From CAZKBP01 sp964551015 (lineage in GTDB: Bacteria; Bacteroidota; Bacteroidia; Cytophagales; Microscillaceae): DNA of 64,000 bases. A program made the position numbers and the translations under genes. The notes beneath the pieces are model-generated. The model did not search any database and had not been told where the DNA came from. It saw only the letters and a program-made list of their open reading frames with translations. Where the stretch lies: positions 156,878-220,877 of the forward strand of contig CAZKBP010000008.1 in the NCBI GenBank assembly GCA_964551015.1, given 5' to 3'. This document shows positions 60,607 to 64,000 of this stretch, piece by piece (position 1 is the first letter of the stretch; each line of letters begins with the position of its first letter).

Positions 60607-62169
60607 ATGCTTTCAAAATCCTATCGCTTGGGTCTCTTAATCTTATGGTGTGGCCTACTCAGCCCGTGGAGGGTAGAAGCGCAGATTCGCCCCGCAGAAC
60701 AATATCCAGAGCTTTTCCAAGCCGTGCAATTGGCTTCGGTTTTTCCTGATTCTAAGACTTTCGCGGATTGTACTCCACTTTTTCCGATCGAGGAAATTCA
60801 GCAAAAGTACCAAACCAACAAAAATAAGCCTGATTTTGACCTGAAAGCTTTTGTAGAAGAACACTTTCAAAAGCCCATCAGTCCGGCGAGTGGTTTTCAG
60901 AGCGATGCCAATTTGCCCGTAGAGGAGCACATCAATCGTCTCTGGCCTATCTTGACTCGAGAACCCGATTCGGCGCGGGGTTCTTTGATTCCCCTACCCT
61001 ATCCTTATATTGTACCCGGTGGGCGTTTTGGAGAGATTTATTATTGGGATAGTTTTTTTACGATGCTGGGTCTACAAACAGCAGGCAAAACCGAGATGAT
61101 TGAAAATATGGTCAATAATTTTGCCCACCTCATTGACCAGATTGGTTTTATCCCCAACGGTACACGGACTTATTACCTAGGTCGCTCCCAGCCACCCTTT
61201 TTTGCCCAGATGGTTGGCTTACTGGCCGAAGAAAAGGGAGATAGCATTTACATAAAGTATCTGCCGCAATTAGAAAAAGAGTATAACTTCTGGATGAAAG
61301 AGCCAAGCGTACCAAAAGACAATACGGCTTTCCTGAGAATGATTCGCCTGCCCGACGGAAGTATTCTGAACCGCTATTGGGATAATATCCCCGAGCCACG
61401 CCCCGAATCTTACAAAGAGGATGTAGAATTGGCCGAAAAATCAGGACGAGCAGCCAAACAACTGTATAGAAACCTCAGAGCCGCTTGTGAATCGGGTTGG
61501 GATTTTAGCAGTCGCTGGCTCAGGGACGGGAAAAACTTAGCCAGCATTCACACGACCGAAATTATTCCCGTAGATTTGAATTGCCTCTTGTACGGATTGG
61601 AAATGACCTTAGCCCAGGCTTATGAAATCAAGGGAAATGCTAAAACCCAGCAAGCTCGCTATGAGCAAGCCGCACAGGCACGTAAGGCAGCCATTCTCCA
61701 ATACAATTGGGATGAAGCGGAAGGCTTTTTCACGGATTACGATTTTGTAGCTGGCCGACTTACCAAGGCTTACACGGGAGCGGGCGTTTTTCCGCTTTAT
61801 TTTCAACTGGCAACGCCCGAGCAAGCCAAAGCAGTTGCCGAAAAACTGGAAAAAGATTTCCTCAAACCGGGTGGTTTGCTCTCGGCTTTGGCAAATACTG
61901 GACAACAGTGGGACGCCCCCAATGGCTGGGCTCCTTTGCAATGGATGGCCATCCAAGGCTTGAGAAATTATGGCTTTGATGAACTCGCTGACCAGATTAA
62001 GAAAAATTGGACAGCCCTGAACATGAAGGTCTATAAGAATACAGGTAAACTGGTAGAAAAATACAATGTGATGGACATGAGCCTAGAAGCAGGTGGCGGT
62101 GAATATCCCGTGCAAGATGGCTTTGGCTGGACCAATGGAGTGCTCTTGCGTTTGCTGGCGGAAGAGTAG
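60607..62169 (+). CDS. treA: alpha,alpha-trehalase, GH37
   Basis: A 520-residue secreted trehalase hydrolysing trehalose to glucose. Signal peptide residues 1-25 end VEAQ. The family signatures PGGRFGEIYYWDSFFT (residues near 137) and QWDAPNGWAPLQWMAIQGL (near 438) are both intact, as is the catalytic-acid region ESGWDFSSRWLRDG. The last part, GGGEYPVQDGFGWTNGV, is also typical. Released glucose could be phosphorylated by the ROK kinases. Periplasmic TreA and cytoplasmic TreF forms are told apart here by the signal peptide. Confidence 0.95.
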   Translation: MLSKSYRLGLLILWCGLLSPWRVEAQIRPAEQYPELFQAVQLASVFPDSKTFADCTPLFPIEEIQQKYQTNKNKPDFDLKAFVEEHFQKPISPASGFQSDANLPVEEHINRLWPILTREPDSARGSLIPLPYPYIVPGGRFGEIYYWDSFFTMLGLQTAGKTEMIENMVNNFAHLIDQIGFIPNGTRTYYLGRSQPPFFAQMVGLLAEEKGDSIYIKYLPQLEKEYNFWMKEPSVPKDNTAFLRMIRLPDGSILNRYWDNIPEPRPESYKEDVELAEKSGRAAKQLYRNLRAACESGWDFSSRWLRDGKNLASIHTTEIIPVDLNCLLYGLEMTLAQAYEIKGNAKTQQARYEQAAQARKAAILQYNWDEAEGFFTDYDFVAGRLTKAYTGAGVFPLYFQLATPEQAKAVAEKLEKDFLKPGGLLSALANTGQQWDAPNGWAPLQWMAIQGLRNYGFDELADQIKKNWTALNMKVYKNTGKLVEKYNVMDMSLEAGGGEYPVQDGFGWTNGVLLRLLAEE

Positions 62170-62325
62170 ATATGAAATCTCAGATTTGGGAAAAAGACAG
62201 GAAAAAAGAAGTCGCATCTCATCGAGAAATCTTCTTTATTTGCAATAATAACTGCAAAAATTAAATTTTTTCAATACCTTGAAACCTAAATAGCATTACA
62301 TTCAAGCAACCTTATTTATAAAAAA

Positions 62326-62520
62326 ATGAACACACAAAAATTAATAGAAAAAATTCAATTACTCAGCAACGATGAGCAAGCAAAAGTCGCCGCTTTGGTA
62401 GACCGATTTTTACAACAAAAACAAAACCCTTGTGAGCAAGCTCCCAATGCTACCAAAGAGGAGATCATCTGGGATTCGGCTAAAAACCACGTCTACAACA
62501 AAATTGTGACGAAGCAGTAA
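62326..62520 (+). CDS. small hypothetical protein
   Basis: A 64-residue charged protein whose first half (TQKLIEKIQLLSNDEQAKVA) looks like a helical segment of DUF2281-like or antitoxin-type proteins. No toxin gene follows. An intrinsic terminator lies about 100 bp downstream. The gene call rests on ATG start, codon use and a terminator. Confidence 0.5.
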   Translation: MNTQKLIEKIQLLSNDEQAKVAALVDRFLQQKQNPCEQAPNATKEEIIWDSAKNHVYNKIVTKQ

Positions 62521-62617
62521 GACACCTGCCCCAAGCTCTATTATATATTGGGCGAAGAGCCGTATTTTGGGCAAGCCTAGCCATTCGGGACTGCCAGCCA
62601 GTTCTTCTATACTGTAG

Positions 62618-62656
62618 ATTCCCCAAGACCTCGAGCGAGATTTTGGGGAATTTTTC
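62618..62656 (+). terminator. intrinsic terminator
   Basis: ATTCCCCAA pairs with TTGGGGAAT around a 16-nt loop, followed by five T. It ends the small gene at 62326 and faces the end of the leftward ROK gene. Confidence 0.8.
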
Positions 62657-62669
62657 TTTACCATCTTTA

Positions 62670-63581
62670 TCAGAGGAAAGCTGCCCCGAATACGCCCGCG
62701 CTATCGCCCAGTTTAGGACGTAGAAAAGGGGTATCTAAGCGGGGGTTGAATACGTGCTTGGCGGCCTCTTCTACTCCCCGAGTATACAGCAAATCAATAT
62801 TGCCCAAGCCGCCCCCCAGCACAATGGCATCAGGGTCTAAGATATTGATTACCTGTGCAATGCCCAAGCCGAAATAGTGCAAGAGTCGTTCTACGGTCTG
62901 TGTAGCTTGGGCATCTGTACCACTCTGGTGGCGCGCCATTATGTCGGGCAATTTGAGACTTTGCCCGCTCAGGGATTGATAATAGCGTTGCAAAGAAGGC
63001 CCCGAAAGGATTCTCTCCACGCAACCTATTTTACCACAATAGCACTCGCCCCCAGACTCGTCTAGGTAGATATGCCCCCATTCGCCCGCGATGCCTTGTC
63101 GCCCGTGCATCACCTGACCATCTACTACAATCCCCCCTCCTACCCCTGTGCCCATAATGACCCCAAATACCACCTGAGCCTCGGGCAATTTTTCGGGAAC
63201 AATGCCCATCTGCGCCTCGGCCATAGCAAAGCAATTCGCATCATTAGCCATACGAATGGGTAGTTGTAGCTTTTCTTCCAGGTCTTTTTTGAGGGGCTGA
63301 CCGTTGAGTGCCGTGCTATTGCTATTTTTCATGGTCTGCCGGAGCGGGTCTAGGGCTCCGGGCGTTCCTACTCCGAGGTATTCCGGTTGCAATTGGGTTG
63401 CGGTTTTGAGCATCTCGACCAAGCGGGCAATCTGATCGATGATGTGCTCATAACCTTGCTCAGCTTCGGTAGGGATTCTTTCGCGAATGAGTACCTCTGG
63501 ATTTTCTTTAGATTTTAGAATAACGCCTTCTATCTTCGTTCCGCCCAGATCGATGCCCCAGAGTGGTTTTTGATTTGACAT
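62670..63581 (-). CDS. ROK-family sugar kinase
   Basis: A 303-residue ROK kinase with the phosphate loop WGIDLGGTKIEGVILKS, the GEWGHIYLD sugar-binding histidine, the complete zinc motif ECYCGKIGCVE and the C-terminal VLGGGLGNID. It resembles fructokinase/N-acetylhexosamine-type ROK proteins, but substrate is uncertain. It lies 11 bp after a 38-codon ORF on the same strand. Together with the trehalase it suggests a local sugar-utilisation group. Confidence 0.9.
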   Translation of the reverse strand: MSNQKPLWGIDLGGTKIEGVILKSKENPEVLIRERIPTEAEQGYEHIIDQIARLVEMLKTATQLQPEYLGVGTPGALDPLRQTMKNSNSTALNGQPLKKDLEEKLQLPIRMANDANCFAMAEAQMGIVPEKLPEAQVVFGVIMGTGVGGGIVVDGQVMHGRQGIAGEWGHIYLDESGGECYCGKIGCVERILSGPSLQRYYQSLSGQSLKLPDIMARHQSGTDAQATQTVERLLHYFGLGIAQVINILDPDAIVLGGGLGNIDLLYTRGVEEAAKHVFNPRLDTPFLRPKLGDSAGVFGAAFL

Positions 63582-63592
63582 ACATATAAATT

Positions 63593-63709
63593 TTACCAGT
63601 GAACGATTTTAGGTTTGTGTTGGAGAATGCCTCCAGTTTTTTGATGGATCTCATCGGTGGTTTTGTCCTGCACTTCCAAGACTTGCACGTTTTCATTCAA
63701 TTGAGCCAT
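63593..63709 (-). CDS. 38-residue small ORF upstream of ROK kinase
   Basis: ATG to TAA, 38 codons, starting MAQLNENVQVLEVQDKTTDE and ending KPKIVHW. Eleven bases separate its stop from the ROK start, an operon-like spacing. The composition is protein-like and no other frame there is open. It could be a genuine small protein or a leader peptide. Confidence 0.45.
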   Translation of the reverse strand: MAQLNENVQVLEVQDKTTDEIHQKTGGILQHKPKIVHW

Positions 63710-63848
63710 TTAGTACACTCACTTGTAGCCTTGATTTTACTAATCTTCTGCATTTGATGATGTGATCTGTTCTGTATTTCTTTATTGGAAAATTACAAAT
63801 TGTAGATTACAAATTGCAAATTATGCTGATTTTTTATCCCTTCTAGGT

Positions 63849-63868
63849 AGCAAGATGGGAATCTTGCT
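63849..63868. repeat. hairpin AGCAAGAT-GGGA-ATCTTGCT
   Basis: A perfect 8-bp inverted repeat around GGGA, ten bases before a second hairpin of the same design at 63878-63899. Confidence 0.7.
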
Positions 63869-63877
63869 CACATCACC

Positions 63878-63899
63878 TGCGAAGATAGGAATCTTCGCA
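63878..63899. repeat. hairpin TGCGAAGAT-AGGA-ATCTTCGCA
   Basis: A perfect 9-bp inverted repeat around AGGA. It leads straight into the 43-bp tandem repeats. Arms and loop resemble those of the previous hairpin with compensatory changes (CAAG/CTTG versus CGAAG/CTTCG). Confidence 0.75.
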
Positions 63900-64000
63900 G
63901 AGGGGGTCAAGGACGTTCCGAACCACCCTGAGGCGGTTCTCGGAGGGGGTCGAGGCCATTCCAAACCACCTTTAGGCGGTTCTCGGAGGGGGTCGAGGCC
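63899..64000. repeat. 43-bp tandem repeat, cut by window end
   Basis: Units begin at 63899, 63942 and 63985 (the last incomplete). Each has GAGGGGGTC at its start and ends in a GGCGGTTCTC sequence, with an internal inverted repeat of the type GAACCACC / GGCGGTTC in the first unit. The array runs past the window edge, so its full length is unknown. Confidence 0.85.

Noticed and set aside
63791..63822. Repeated ATTACAAATTG near the right end
   Set aside because: Short A/T-rich duplication without further copies or symmetry; not distinguishable from chance.

Overview
The window looks like chromosome of a Bacteroidota member, most likely of the Cytophagales or a near relative. The evidence is gene content: a DUF6090 protein, SiaB/SiaC-type (DUF6272/DUF1987) proteins, a TonB-dependent receptor with an N-terminal CarboxypepD_reg domain, a DUF4385 protein, many short Crp/XRE regulators, TAnnTTTG-type -7 promoter elements and mostly weak Shine-Dalgarno sequences. 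No rRNA, tRNA, CRISPR array, phage or transposase gene was recognised.

Layout. 90-10378 (all minus) is a compact Wzx/Wzy-type exopolysaccharide locus: Wza-like export lipoprotein, Wzc-like tyrosine autokinase, Wzx flippase, a glycosyltransferase, a hexapeptide acyltransferase, a Wzy-like polymerase, and GT2 and GT4 glycosyltransferases. 10994-28298 is a mixed housekeeping and accessory stretch: DUF2064 and GH113-like proteins, mtnA, a cation/proton antiporter, an OmpA-like protein, a giant secreted protein of unknown function, a receiver protein, an RluE-like pseudouridine synthase, an XRE regulator, an S41 peptidase, DinB, DUF6090, an amidohydrolase, a HEAT-like protein and a PRPP synthetase. 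Two related short MITE-like elements lie here at 12.8 and 27.1 kb.

28310-36894 holds SiaC, three SiaB-like kinases and what appears to be a degenerate SiaC domain fused to leucine-rich repeats, interspersed with a helix-hairpin-helix protein, rsgA, an XRE regulator, waaA and a ROK kinase. 36968-45392 is a signalling area: holin-family protein, PAS/GAF histidine kinase, receiver-PAS-DHp protein, receiver protein, Crp regulator, a probable small RNA and a MASE1 histidine kinase. 45553-49584 pairs a beta-propeller phytase with a TonB-dependent receptor.

49922-58078 carries DUF4385, MOSC, a YjjG-like phosphatase and a CarboxypepD_reg protein, then the rimP-nusA-infB translation operon. infB is interrupted by an in-frame TAA inside a 51-bp repeat. 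58609-63709 has an endonuclease/phosphatase-family protein, a small membrane protein, a trehalase, a small protein, and a ROK kinase preceded by a 38-codon ORF. The window ends inside a 43-bp tandem repeat with adjacent hairpins.

The most unusual items are the stop codon in infB, the SiaC-LRR fusion within a SiaB/SiaC-rich region, the ~300-nt candidate small RNA, and the MITE-like pair.
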